A program made the translations under genes and the position numbers. DNA of 64,000 nucleotides from Roseivirga sp. BDSF3-8. GTDB lineage: Bacteria > Bacteroidota > Bacteroidia > Cytophagales > Cyclobacteriaceae. Below the pieces are notes generated by a model that saw only the letters and a list, made by a program, of their open reading frames with translations, was not told where the DNA came from and searched no databases. Positions 54,261-63,043 of this stretch are shown piece after piece; the stretch's first letter is position 1, and the number at the start of each line of letters is the position of its first letter. The DNA is taken from the NCBI RefSeq assembly GCF_041449215.1, contig NZ_JBGNFV010000001.1, positions 1,711,001-1,775,000 on the forward strand, written 5' to 3'.

Positions 54261-54704
54261 ATGAATGCAGCACACTGGCACCTGGTACTAAACCATATTC
54301 CTGTATTAGGTACGTTTTTTGCCGCCGGCTTTCTAGTGGCGGGTATTTTTGGAAGTAGTAAACCTATAAAAAAGGCGGGGCTGATTGTCCTGCTATTGTC
54401 TGCAGGAATGGTGATACCGGTGGTAGCCACTGGTGAGGAAGCAGAAGAGATCGTGGAAAAACAGGGGGTATCTCATGAACTGATCCACGAGCACGAAGAG
54501 CAGGCAGAGACTGCTCAGTGGCTTATGGTATGTCTGGGTGGCCTGGCTCTGGTCTCAATTATTGCGGATGGTAAAAACAGGAAGTTGGCCGATTTGCTGT
54601 TCATGGTATGCCTGATTGGGTCGGTGGCTATCGGTATTGTATTGGTGAAGGTGGCTACGACGGGGGGGCAAATAAGCCACCCGGAAATACATGCGCTGGG
54701 GTAG
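54261..54704 (+). CDS. Small membrane protein with conserved His residues (DUF2231-like)
   Basis: This 147-aa protein has four predicted helices and begins MNAAHWHLVLNHIPVLGTFF. A His-rich acidic loop (GVSHELIHEHEEQAETAQW) lies between helices 2 and 3, and it ends ISHPEIHALG. The arrangement resembles DUF2231-type membrane proteins, in which the His may bind heme or metal; this is only a resemblance. The function is unknown. The lipoprotein gene at 54743 follows after 38 bp. Confidence 0.7.
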   Translation: MNAAHWHLVLNHIPVLGTFFAAGFLVAGIFGSSKPIKKAGLIVLLLSAGMVIPVVATGEEAEEIVEKQGVSHELIHEHEEQAETAQWLMVCLGGLALVSIIADGKNRKLADLLFMVCLIGSVAIGIVLVKVATTGGQISHPEIHALG

Positions 54705-54742
54705 TAGCTGCAGGAAGAGGAACATCATTAAACAGTGTGGAA

Positions 54743-55234
54743 ATGGAGAGATATACTAAGGAAGGCGGGTGGCTAAATGGGCTGCTGATACTATTGATGG
54801 TTTTTAGCTTTGGGTGTGGTGCAGGCAAAAAGGCACGGGTGAGGGATAATAAGGTCAATACGGCTATCTCCACAGCACGCTCATACACTGGCACTCCTTA
54901 TCGATGGGGAGGCACCACACGCTCGGGAATGGATTGCTCGGGTCTGCTGATCACTTCTTACGGGGCAGCAGGGATAGCCATACCGCGCACGGCAAAAGCT
55001 CAAAGTAAATATGGAAAGAAGGTGAGTATATACGAGCTTAAACCGGGTGATATGGTGTTCTTTGCTGCTAAAAAAGGGCGACGCAAGGTCACTCACGCGG
55101 GTATGGTTACTGAGGTAAACGGACGCCACGATGTACGATTTATCCATGCGAGCACGTCTCTTGGGGTTACTGAGAACAATATCTTCTCTGATTACTATAA
55201 AAAGATTTTTGTGAGGGCCCGGAGGCCTTTTTGA
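54743..55234 (+). CDS. NlpC/P60 (C40) endopeptidase lipoprotein
   Basis: This 163-aa cell-wall peptidase has the lipoprotein signal LLILLMVFSFGC. The catalytic Cys is in TTRSGMDCSGLLITSYGAAG and the His in RRKVTHAGMVTEV, with GTPYRWGGTT upstream, as in Spr/YafL-type enzymes that cut stem-peptide bonds in peptidoglycan. The frame is open upstream to 54608, but that part overlaps the membrane-protein gene; the ATG at 54743 gives the correct signal peptide. A tRNA gene follows. Confidence 0.9.
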   Translation: MERYTKEGGWLNGLLILLMVFSFGCGAGKKARVRDNKVNTAISTARSYTGTPYRWGGTTRSGMDCSGLLITSYGAAGIAIPRTAKAQSKYGKKVSIYELKPGDMVFFAAKKGRRKVTHAGMVTEVNGRHDVRFIHASTSLGVTENNIFSDYYKKIFVRARRPF

Positions 55235-55276
55235 TATTTTAAAAATATCTCTATATTTGCCAACCATTTAGCAATT

Positions 55277-55350
<74 letters not shown>

Positions 55351-55358
55351 CTTAGAAC

Positions 55359-55392
55359 AAAAGCCGATTCTCGTAAGGGGATCGGCTTTTTT
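55359..55392 (+). terminator. Terminator after tRNA-Ala
   Basis: A perfect 10-bp stem AAAAGCCGAT (55359-55368)/ATCGGCTTTT (55381-55390) is followed by more T residues. Confidence 0.9.
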
Positions 55393-55461
55393 GTTTTGGA
55401 GGGATATGAAAGGTAGCTTAAAACTTAGTTGTTTACCTTTTTCCCCTTCTACTTAATCTAT

Positions 55462-55944
55462 TTAATCAGCAAACTTATCTTCACTTAATAGCCCATTAAA
55501 GAAATCGTTAAAAGAATCGGCAATGTGAATATCTTCTCCACATTCACAGTCAATCCACCTAACAGTCGGAATGCTGCCTTGTCGGTAATCAAGGGTAATC
55601 CACCAGTGTCCATCACCTGTTAATAAAATCTGTTTCTCTGGCAGTCCCCATTCCTGAGTCATATAGCCAGATTGCATAATATTATGAGCTGATTCTGATC
55701 CTTTGTCCAACACAATCCCGAACAATTCAGTCAAAGGCACATGATTATCGGACCATGTAGTTTTTTTAGTCATCGGAAAGGCAAATCCTTTTGTGTATCC
55801 ACCGTTTTGGATTTTAAGTAAATCAAGAAAAGAATCAGGTAGTTTTACTCCTAACTCTGCTTCCGCTTGCTTAATCATTTTATCAGTCAAAGGTGGATTT
55901 TCATAATAGTTTAAATCCCAAAATTCAGCCTTGTTTATTGTCAT
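55462..55944 (-). CDS. SMI1/KNR4 (SUKH) family protein
   Basis: This 160-aa cytosolic protein of the SUKH superfamily has LTDKMIKQAEAELGVKLPDS followed by FLDLLKIQNGGY, and the typical GDGHWWITLDYRQG core with WIDCECGEDIHIADSFNDFF at the end. Many such proteins are immunity partners of contact-dependent or polymorphic toxins, but no toxin gene is next to it, so its role here is unclear. It stands alone between tRNA-Ala and the restriction-modification operon. Confidence 0.87.
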   Translation of the reverse strand: MTINKAEFWDLNYYENPPLTDKMIKQAEAELGVKLPDSFLDLLKIQNGGYTKGFAFPMTKKTTWSDNHVPLTELFGIVLDKGSESAHNIMQSGYMTQEWGLPEKQILLTGDGHWWITLDYRQGSIPTVRWIDCECGEDIHIADSFNDFFNGLLSEDKFAD

Positions 55945-56164
55945 GTACGGGGTTTTTTAAATGTTGCATACCAATTAAATAAACACACCAGGGGCGTTGA
56001 GTTGTCATATATTCGGGGGAGCCCAGCAAGTTATTGATCATTCTGAGTATTAGTGGTTGCATATACCCTCGGTAAATTTACTGCTATGAGTTCTTGCTCG
56101 TTTATGATCTTAAACTTAGTGGACAGGTAGTCCAATATGTCAAAATGCTCTGCCATTACCTACC

Positions 56165-58714
56165 CTATTCTGAGCTTGCGGAAGTACCCCAGACTTTGGC
56201 AATCCTATCCTTTATCTTCTGCTCAAAGATTTCAATGAGCTGCTTGTTGGCATTCACTAAGGCTTGCTCTTTTTCGATTTGAGCAACGATTTGGTGCTGG
56301 GTTTCGATATTGGGTAGTGGTATTTGAAACGTAGCTAACACTTTTGCATTTATATTAGACTGATTTATTCCATCAGTTTTAACTCTTTGGCAAAAATCTT
56401 TAGCTTCTTTCGTATTAAGACAGTAATTCAAGTAATCTCCTAGGATTAATTCTCTCTTATATATTAAACGAATTAGATAACCAGCAAACACGGCCTTTTT
56501 TTCCCCTCTATATATTCCCGTTTTACCTACATGCACTGGACTGTTAGTTCTGTTAAATAGTACATCGCCAGACTTCAGGAGATATTTCTCAAACTCTTCA
56601 TCATCCGGCGCATATTTCAAATCAGACCAATCAATTTCGCCATTTTGAATATTCCCCATTCGAAGACAAACCACCTCACCTATTGAATGAGATTTTTTTG
56701 AACTGCCATATTGAAATTTATCACAAATTTCACCCAACTCCACCATCTTCCAATCCGGGTCGATGTCTATTTTGGGTTTGTAGTGGGCGACTACGGCTTT
56801 GGCACCATCTATTATTTTTTGGTAGCCTTCTATTTCGGCTACTATTTCTTCCTGTATGGATAAGGGCGGAAGGGGGATTTTTATTGATTTAAGGGCCTTC
56901 TGATTTAGTTTAGGTTGAGCAGATCCTGTGATATAGGGCTCTAAAGACATTGAGTTTAATACGTATTCAACATATTTCTGGGTGGATTGGGACTCAAACT
57001 TTAAGACATGCGCATGATTGTTAACCCAAACCTTGCCTGAAACTGAGAATGCAACAGGTGTAACTCTTGTCAATAAGTTTGCCCCATCTTCTGATACGAG
57101 TAATAAGTCTTCATCAAACAAATAATCTGAAACATAATCGACTATACCTGATGCACCATAATACGGATAATCACCTGCTTGCCTAACTGATTGAGTTATA
57201 GGAACTCTTTTACCATCATAATTTGAGCATATATTCCCGAGGTTCGTAAATGGATAATTAGAGTTAATAATATTTTGGACTCTATACCTCTCCCCGCTCA
57301 AATTATAATCTCCATTCGCCGCTATTTCGGTTTTTAAAACGGCGTGGGCGAGCAGAGAGTCGGGAATCTCCTTTGATGCGGCAAATTCATGCGTCAGGGC
57401 AATGGCCTCTTCCAACTGGCTGCCCTTTACCGCTGTACGTTGAGCGCCCAGGTTGTAGCCGTCATTGTCGATTTTGACAAACAGGATTTCGTTGCGTTGT
57501 TTAGCCAGGACTTTGTCCATAAGTAGAATGGAGGTCTTCACACCGCTGTAAGGGTTGAACACCCCGGCGGGCAGGCTCACCACGGCATAGAGGTAATCTT
57601 CCACCAGCATTTTGCGCAGCGCCTTGTAGGCCTTTCCACTTTGGAAGATGACGCCTTCGGGTACGATGATGCCGGCCTTGCCCGTGGGGGTCAGGTGCTC
57701 GGCTATGTAGTCCACAAACAGCACTTCACTACGCTTGCTGTCAATGGTAAATCTCTTATGCGGCCGTATACCTCCCTTCGGACTCATAAAGGGTGGGTTG
57801 GCGAGTACCACATCAGCGTTTTCATCCCATCGCTCTTCGCTGCTCAGGGTATCGTATTCATTTATGTGCGGGGTGGTGAAGCCGTGCAGGTAGAGGTTTA
57901 CCAGGCTCAGCCGCACCATATCGGGTGATATGTCGTAGCCCGTAAAATTTTGGATCAGCTTTTTTCGGTCGTCGGGTGTTAAGCGATCCCCCAGGTTGGT
58001 GAAAGGCTTTTTCTCCAGCTTATTATACTCATAAATGCTGAGGCCTTCCTTGTTGGCTTTGGTGTATTTAAGCAGAATGTGTTTGTAGGCGGAGATGAGG
58101 AATCCGGCGGTACCGCAGGCCGGGTCCAGGATGGTATCGCCCTTATCAGGGTCGATGATCGCCACCAGAAAATCGATGATGTGCCGGGGCGTTCTGAACT
58201 GCCCGGCATCGCCCTGGCTGCCCATAACGGAAAGCAGGTATTCAAAGGCATCACCCAGTTTTTCGCTGTGGGTGTATTCAAACTCGCCGATGGTTTTGAG
58301 AAACAGCTTTAGGGTCTCCGGGTCCCGGTAGGGCAGATAAGCATTATTGAATATATCGCGGAACAGTTGGGGTATGTTGGGATTCTTCTCCATGCCCTCT
58401 ATGGCATCGGAATACAGGCGCAGCATTTCGGCCGCCGTTACCCGGGTGTCGAACAGTTTATCCCAGGCATACCGGCTGAATTCAACCGTTTTATCTTTTG
58501 TCCGGTCGTCGGGAAACGCCGGGTCGGGCACTGTAAAATCAGAGAAGTACTTTGCCCTGCCCCCCAGGTCAATAGCCTCCTTGTCCATGTCGTCCATGAA
58601 CTTATAGATGAGGCCTATGGTAATCTGCTCTATCTGTGCCTTTGGGTCCGGCAGTTTACCCACCAGAATATCCCGGCAGTCATCTATTCTTTTTTTGGTA
58701 GAGGTATCAAGCAT
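56165..58714 (-). CDS. Type I restriction-modification fused methylase-specificity subunit (HsdM-HsdS)
   Basis: This 849-aa protein joins two normally separate subunits. Residues about 1-480 are an N6-adenine methyltransferase of HsdM type: SAM motif ILDPACGTAGFLISA, catalytic VVLANPPFMSP and GKAGIIVPEGVIF. Residues about 494-849 contain two target-recognition domains separated by the conserved spacer IKIPLPPLSIQEEIVAEIEG and closed by IPLPNIETQHQIVAQIEKEQ, as in HsdS. It should modify a bipartite DNA site and, with HsdR, restrict foreign DNA. The recognition part is markedly more AT-rich than the methylase part. The RAYT gene ends 5 bp upstream and hsdR lies before that. Confidence 0.92.
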   Translation of the reverse strand: MLDTSTKKRIDDCRDILVGKLPDPKAQIEQITIGLIYKFMDDMDKEAIDLGGRAKYFSDFTVPDPAFPDDRTKDKTVEFSRYAWDKLFDTRVTAAEMLRLYSDAIEGMEKNPNIPQLFRDIFNNAYLPYRDPETLKLFLKTIGEFEYTHSEKLGDAFEYLLSVMGSQGDAGQFRTPRHIIDFLVAIIDPDKGDTILDPACGTAGFLISAYKHILLKYTKANKEGLSIYEYNKLEKKPFTNLGDRLTPDDRKKLIQNFTGYDISPDMVRLSLVNLYLHGFTTPHINEYDTLSSEERWDENADVVLANPPFMSPKGGIRPHKRFTIDSKRSEVLFVDYIAEHLTPTGKAGIIVPEGVIFQSGKAYKALRKMLVEDYLYAVVSLPAGVFNPYSGVKTSILLMDKVLAKQRNEILFVKIDNDGYNLGAQRTAVKGSQLEEAIALTHEFAASKEIPDSLLAHAVLKTEIAANGDYNLSGERYRVQNIINSNYPFTNLGNICSNYDGKRVPITQSVRQAGDYPYYGASGIVDYVSDYLFDEDLLLVSEDGANLLTRVTPVAFSVSGKVWVNNHAHVLKFESQSTQKYVEYVLNSMSLEPYITGSAQPKLNQKALKSIKIPLPPLSIQEEIVAEIEGYQKIIDGAKAVVAHYKPKIDIDPDWKMVELGEICDKFQYGSSKKSHSIGEVVCLRMGNIQNGEIDWSDLKYAPDDEEFEKYLLKSGDVLFNRTNSPVHVGKTGIYRGEKKAVFAGYLIRLIYKRELILGDYLNYCLNTKEAKDFCQRVKTDGINQSNINAKVLATFQIPLPNIETQHQIVAQIEKEQALVNANKQLIEIFEQKIKDRIAKVWGTSASSE

Positions 58715-58719
58715 ATGAT

Positions 58720-59415
58720 CTATCTATGAAACCGGTCATCAGACCAATTCAGGGGGTTATTAATGATGTATTCAGCAATGCGATGAAAGGATTCATCGTT
58801 TCGTATAATGTGGTCGTGGTAACGGGATTGCCAGGCAAATGCCAACCCCAACCGGTTACAATATTTGGTTACCGCCGATTTGTAGGATCGAATAATGGAT
58901 GAAACGGTATTTGATTTCGGGGAAATGGCGGCCATTCGTTCATTTTTCAATGGGTCCATTCCTGATTCTGTGGGGCGGTTGGTGGGGGTATTGGTATTGG
59001 TGGGGACGTTGTCATTATTATTGGTGGGAACGTAATTGGTAGGGACGTTGCATGCAACGTCCCTACCAATTACGCCAACGTTCCTACCATCAACGGAAAC
59101 GTTCCCACCAAAACCGGCAACGTCCCTACCGATATTTTTACCAAAATCCCCGCCATTCCGGTCCAATATCAAAATTCCGTGGATATGATTGGGCATGACC
59201 ACAAATTCACCCAATTCTACGTGTTTTGCATGGTTTTTTATTTCATGCCACAACACGTGGGCGATGGCCCCTGCAGGTGAGACATGCATTTTGCCGTTTA
59301 CTATTTCACCGAAAAAATTTTCGCGATCCTTGGTGCAGATGGTGATGAAATAGGCGGCGTCTCTGCCGTAATCCCAATTTTTTAATCTGGGCGATTTTCT
59401 GTTTTTCTGGTTCAT
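58720..59415 (-). CDS. RAYT-type HUH transposase (TnpA_REP/Y1) inside the restriction operon
   Basis: This 231-aa protein of the REP-associated tyrosine transposase group has the strand DAAYFITICTKDRENFFGEI, the HUH metal motif VVMPNHIHGILI (H77, H79) and a candidate nucleophile Tyr in RSYKSAVTKY (Y178 or Y185), then FAWQSRYHDHIIRNDESF. Between the HUH and Tyr parts, residues about 96-148 are low-complexity repeats (GRDV/GRNV heptads, then NVPTN) encoded by palindromic repeat DNA. Its ATG overlaps the hsdR stop (TGATG), and the fused hsdM-hsdS gene begins 5 bp after its stop, so it is a built-in member of the operon rather than a recent insertion. Confidence 0.88.
   Translation of the reverse strand: MNQKNRKSPRLKNWDYGRDAAYFITICTKDRENFFGEIVNGKMHVSPAGAIAHVLWHEIKNHAKHVELGEFVVMPNHIHGILILDRNGGDFGKNIGRDVAGFGGNVSVDGRNVGVIGRDVACNVPTNYVPTNNNDNVPTNTNTPTNRPTESGMDPLKNERMAAISPKSNTVSSIIRSYKSAVTKYCNRLGLAFAWQSRYHDHIIRNDESFHRIAEYIINNPLNWSDDRFHR
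58999..59130. repeat. Cluster of palindrome half-sites with 21-bp phasing inside the RAYT gene
   Basis: Three direct copies of GGTRGGRACGT (58999, 59023, 59038) face four inverted copies (AACGTYCCYACC at 59056, 59077, 59098 and 59119), the latter spaced by exactly 21 bp. Read by the minus-strand gene, one orientation codes for GRDV and the other for NVPT. The cluster is arranged around the 44-bp perfect palindrome and resembles REP-type elements that RAYT enzymes act on. Confidence 0.85.
59031..59074. repeat. 44-bp perfect palindrome within the RAYT reading frame
   Basis: The 22-bp half beginning CGTAATTGGTAGGGACGTTG at 59031 is exactly reverse-complemented up to 59074, with its centre between 59052 and 59053 (TGCA). 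The core GTAGGGACGTTGCA is typical of dispersed palindromic repeats. It lies inside codons of the transposase without breaking the frame. Confidence 0.92.
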
Positions 59416-61949
59416 CAGGCGGCAAATCCGTCAAGGTTTACATAATCTTTAATGTAAACCGGAATTACCTCCCGGTACTTAGGGGTCACTTCTTTGAATT
59501 GGGAAATATTCAGAGTCGGATTAGTCTGCAAGGCATGAAAGTCTTTTGTGGTAATGATCTTTCTAATGTCCTGATCAATAATGTAGGCCTTGAAGAAATA
59601 TTTTAATGCTCTCACGTTTACGTCTTCTTCCGGCGGATAAATGGAAATGAATTTATCGAACTCTTCTTCCAGCAATTCATCTTTGGATTTGAATTTTGGG
59701 ATGATGCCAAAGATCTTTTCCACCACTTCACGGATAGAAATTTTACGGTCGATCTTGGCTGCTTTGCGCAGCTTTTCCAGGTTAAAGTATTCTTCGGGTT
59801 TGTCAAAGATCTCGTGCTGGATATGGCTGATCAGGTACTCCCAGTTGTCAAGCTCCACATTTTTCCTGATGATGTCGTCCATTTTGATGCGGTCCTCAAA
59901 TTTTTTGAACAACATGCGGTCGATCTTCATGCCTTCATAACCGATCTGCTCTTCCCTGACCGTCATCAAAGGGTCTGGCCGGTAACTGGTGTATTTGTCT
60001 ATGTCTATACCACTGTCAATGATTTCACCGCCCCGCCTTTTTGGTTTGGGTAGTTTTAGTTTTTCGTCATAGTCGAACTTCTCTTCGAAGTATTCGAAGT
60101 TGGCAAAGAAGTCGAAAAGTTTGAATACCTCTTTCTCATGCCGCCGGGTTTCTTTTTCGTTCAGCTCGTTTTTGAAGGTGTATTCAAATGTATTTTTGCG
60201 GGTGCCCCGGCCTTTTATCTGCACAAAATCTGCAGGACTAAAGATAGGCCGCATCATACAGATGTTCAGCAGATCCGGGCAGTCGTAACCCGTGGTCATC
60301 ATACCCACCGTTACGCAAACCCTGGTCTTAGCAGACTTGTACCCTTCCAGCCAGTTTGTCTTACCGCTCAGGTTGTTATTGGTGAAGTTGATGGTCATCT
60401 GCTGGGCATCATCTATCTGTGAGGTTACCTGCACGGCAAAGTCAGAGTTGTATCTGCCAGGATAAAGCTGCTCGGCAAACTCATTAAGTATTTCCGTGAG
60501 CTTGCGGGCGTGGTTCTGACTTACGGCAAACATGATGGTCTTGCCTATTTCGTTGGTGATGGGGTCTCGAAGGGCATTTTCCAAAAATGTCTGGCAGAAA
60601 ATGCGGTTGGTTTTTTCAGAAAAGAATCGCCTTTCAAAATCGCGGGAGACAAAGGTATCCGTCTCTTCCCCTTCTTCAGTGGTAATGGCTACGGCATAGC
60701 CTTCGTCAGAAAGCAGTTGGGTGGTGATTTCTGTCCGGGCATCCAATACCCGGGGGTTAATGAGATAGCCGTCTTTCACGCCATCCAGCAGTGAATAGCG
60801 GAAAGTCGGGTCGCCGCCCTCACAGCCGAAAGTGGCGTAGGTATCCCGCAGCATCCTCCGCTCTATTTCTCTCGGATCATTTTCCTTTACCTTATCGTGG
60901 TCTACGCCTTTCAGGTAATCCCTGGGTGTGGCAGTGAGTCCTAATTTGTACCCATGAAAATATTCAAAAACGGCTCTGGCATTTCCTGAGATGGAACGAT
61001 GGCTCTCGTCGGATATGATCAGGTCAAAATCCCTTGGTGAGAATTCGTGGCGGTATTTGTCATTAAACATCAGCGACTGAATAGTCGTCACCACTATGTC
61101 CGCTTTGTGCCAGTCGCTTTTGTGTTCTTTATAAATGAAGGTGCTGTAATCGGGTTTGAGGTACTGGGTAAAGGCTTTCCAGGCCTGGTCTTCCAGTTCC
61201 AAACGGTCTACCAGAAACAAAACCCGCCGTGCATTCTGGGTTCTCAGAAACAGACGGATCACCGCAGCAGAGGTCAGGGTTTTTCCGGTGCCGGTAGCCA
61301 TCTCAAAAAGAAAACGGTCTTTACCCTCTGCCACCGCCTTTTGCAGTGCTTCAATGGCATTGATTTGGTAATACCTTAAAAACCGGAGTTGGTTGGTCCA
61401 GACAAAATCTTTGCTGGCCTCAGGTGTGCCCTTCCACTCCGGCCCCTCCGCATAGTCAGGCATCTGTATGGAAGCGATATAATCATTCGTAACTTCTTCA
61501 CTGGCCAGCGCACTCCGGTCGGGATTCCATGCTTTGATGGCACCGATTTCTGTAGGAGAAGGGAACTTGTAAATCGGCTCGGGGTTACCTTTGGTTACAT
61601 CCCAAAAGTAGTGGACGATCCCATTAGATAGAATTACATATTGTGCACCAACGGTCTTGGCGTATTTTCTTGCTTGTTCTTTGGCGACCAGGGGGTGCAG
61701 GCTTTCCTTTTTGGCTTCTAATACGCAAATGGGTTTGTTCTGGCTGTTTACCAGCAGAAAGTCAAGCGAACCGTTTTTAGTCTTTTCGTAATCCTCTCCC
61801 CAGGCGTCAATTTCTTTTTGTGTAATCTTTACTCGGTTCTCAAGTAGAATATTTGCTTCCCCTTCCTCATTATCGAAGAATCTCCATCCTGCTTCTTGAA
61901 GTAGTTGATTTATTCTAATTCTTGCATGAGCTTCATTTTTCATTATCAT
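59415..61949 (-). CDS. hsdR: Type I restriction enzyme R subunit
   Basis: This 844-aa motor and nuclease subunit belongs to the EcoEI-like group. The N-terminal nuclease has the PD-(D/E)xK pattern (GSLDFLLVNSQ, VLEAKKESLHP). The SF2 helicase motor follows, with Walker A LFEMATGTGKTLTSAAV, the DExH box LIISDESHRSISG, KLGLTATPRDYL, and later VGMMTTGYDCPDLLNICMMR and FVQIKGRGTRKN. The C-terminal domain (about 650-844) should bind the M/S complex. Two ATGs (61949, 61943) are possible starts. It is the first gene of the operon with the RAYT and fused hsdM-hsdS genes. Confidence 0.94.
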   Translation of the reverse strand: MIMKNEAHARIRINQLLQEAGWRFFDNEEGEANILLENRVKITQKEIDAWGEDYEKTKNGSLDFLLVNSQNKPICVLEAKKESLHPLVAKEQARKYAKTVGAQYVILSNGIVHYFWDVTKGNPEPIYKFPSPTEIGAIKAWNPDRSALASEEVTNDYIASIQMPDYAEGPEWKGTPEASKDFVWTNQLRFLRYYQINAIEALQKAVAEGKDRFLFEMATGTGKTLTSAAVIRLFLRTQNARRVLFLVDRLELEDQAWKAFTQYLKPDYSTFIYKEHKSDWHKADIVVTTIQSLMFNDKYRHEFSPRDFDLIISDESHRSISGNARAVFEYFHGYKLGLTATPRDYLKGVDHDKVKENDPREIERRMLRDTYATFGCEGGDPTFRYSLLDGVKDGYLINPRVLDARTEITTQLLSDEGYAVAITTEEGEETDTFVSRDFERRFFSEKTNRIFCQTFLENALRDPITNEIGKTIMFAVSQNHARKLTEILNEFAEQLYPGRYNSDFAVQVTSQIDDAQQMTINFTNNNLSGKTNWLEGYKSAKTRVCVTVGMMTTGYDCPDLLNICMMRPIFSPADFVQIKGRGTRKNTFEYTFKNELNEKETRRHEKEVFKLFDFFANFEYFEEKFDYDEKLKLPKPKRRGGEIIDSGIDIDKYTSYRPDPLMTVREEQIGYEGMKIDRMLFKKFEDRIKMDDIIRKNVELDNWEYLISHIQHEIFDKPEEYFNLEKLRKAAKIDRKISIREVVEKIFGIIPKFKSKDELLEEEFDKFISIYPPEEDVNVRALKYFFKAYIIDQDIRKIITTKDFHALQTNPTLNISQFKEVTPKYREVIPVYIKDYVNLDGFAA

Positions 61950-62378
61950 TTCTCTTATTAGTCAGCCTTGGCAAAAGCCAAATAAGCTATTTATGGGATC
62001 TGGCTTTTCAGGCAATGCTTACAACAACCTGATAAACTAACCGTGTGTATTTCGATTGTATTTCTTCGGCTAAAACTAATAAGATAATGGTTTTTTTGGA
62101 AGCGAATCGGGTGTACGGCTGCAGGCTTTTATTTCTCTCTTATGAGGGGAAATAATGATGTGGCGGACCAACTATTTAAATGTGCGGCATCCTTTAAAGG
62201 GAATCCAATATGTCTGCAATTCAGGCTAATAAACCGATTAAAATGCTTGGCTCGTGTAGGTACTAAGCCACTCTCCTTTCATGAAGGTATTCGCTATTAT
62301 ATGCAGTTATCGGTATTGTTCTAATACACGAAGAATATCTGCCCAGGGGTTTATGCCAAGCTGAAATTGCCATTTGGT
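61950..62378. other. Intergenic region between hsdR and a GNAT gene
   Basis: In this 429-bp AT-rich stretch I see no supported gene, RNA or repeat. A 60-codon frame on the plus strand (62142-62324) has no recognisable features or start signals. It probably holds the promoter of the restriction operon. Confidence 0.5.
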
Positions 62379-62870
62379 TTATTTCAAACTAAAAAGGGAG
62401 AGGGTATGCTGGCCGTCCTGGAATGGGTGCCTATAGGAGAACCCGAGCTTTCTTAACAGGCTAATGGAACTCTGATTTTGGGGAATGGTGATGGCTATAA
62501 TGTTGGGGTAGGCTCCTGAGGTGAGTATATGGTGGAGGTAGGCGCGGCTGGCCTCGAGTGTATAGCCATTTTTACCGTATTCCGGCAAAATAGCAAATCC
62601 GAGATCAGGAAACTGCTGATTGGCCCGCATAAGAAAGGTGACTATACCGAGTGGCTGGCGTGTGTGTTTATCTTCAAAGAGATTGTAGTAGTACTCTGGG
62701 CTATCGAGCATTTTTTGGATGTATCTGCTGGCATCATTCTCATTAGCGACCTTTCTGTCACCAATAAATTCGAGCCACCCTTGGGAATTGACCAGGTCTA
62801 GCATAAAGGGGGCATCAGTGAGGTCTATGGGTCTGAGCCTGAGCCGTTCTGTTTCAAGGTTTACGTACAT
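62379..62870 (-). CDS. GNAT N-acetyltransferase (RimJ/RimL-like)
   Basis: This 163-aa acetyltransferase has the RimJ/RimL-type opening LETERLRLRPIDLTDAPFML, then PLGIVTFLMRANQQFPDLGF and the acetyl-CoA region AILPEYGKNGYTLEASRAYL, followed by NQSSISLLRKLGFSYRHPF. The target (a ribosomal protein N-terminus or a small molecule) is unknown. An ATG at 62900 would add ten residues (MAIAPFYPIN); the ATG at 62870, next to an A/T-rich leader, is preferred because it places the conserved N-terminal strand at the start. Confidence 0.85.
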   Translation of the reverse strand: MYVNLETERLRLRPIDLTDAPFMLDLVNSQGWLEFIGDRKVANENDASRYIQKMLDSPEYYYNLFEDKHTRQPLGIVTFLMRANQQFPDLGFAILPEYGKNGYTLEASRAYLHHILTSGAYPNIIAITIPQNQSSISLLRKLGFSYRHPFQDGQHTLSLFSLK

Positions 62871-63043
62871 ATTTATCGGGTAAAAAGGAGCGATTGCCAT
62901 GTGGCGATTCGCCTGGCCTTTGATAAAGTTAAGGAGTCATTCCTGTTTTGGTCTCTTCCGGTATTGACTTTACACAGGAAAAATCTGCACAAGGCTTATG
63001 GAATCTTGCGGAATAGTCCGTCTGTAAAGAAAACATAAAAGAT

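Noticed and set aside
54608-54742. N-terminal extension of the NlpC/P60 frame
   Set aside because: It overlaps the preceding membrane-protein gene and would place the lipoprotein signal peptide in the middle of the protein.
58999-59130. Possible CRISPR array or minisatellite
   Set aside because: Units are 21 bp, without unique 30-bp spacers, in both orientations, and inside a transposase gene; they read as REP-like palindrome half-sites.
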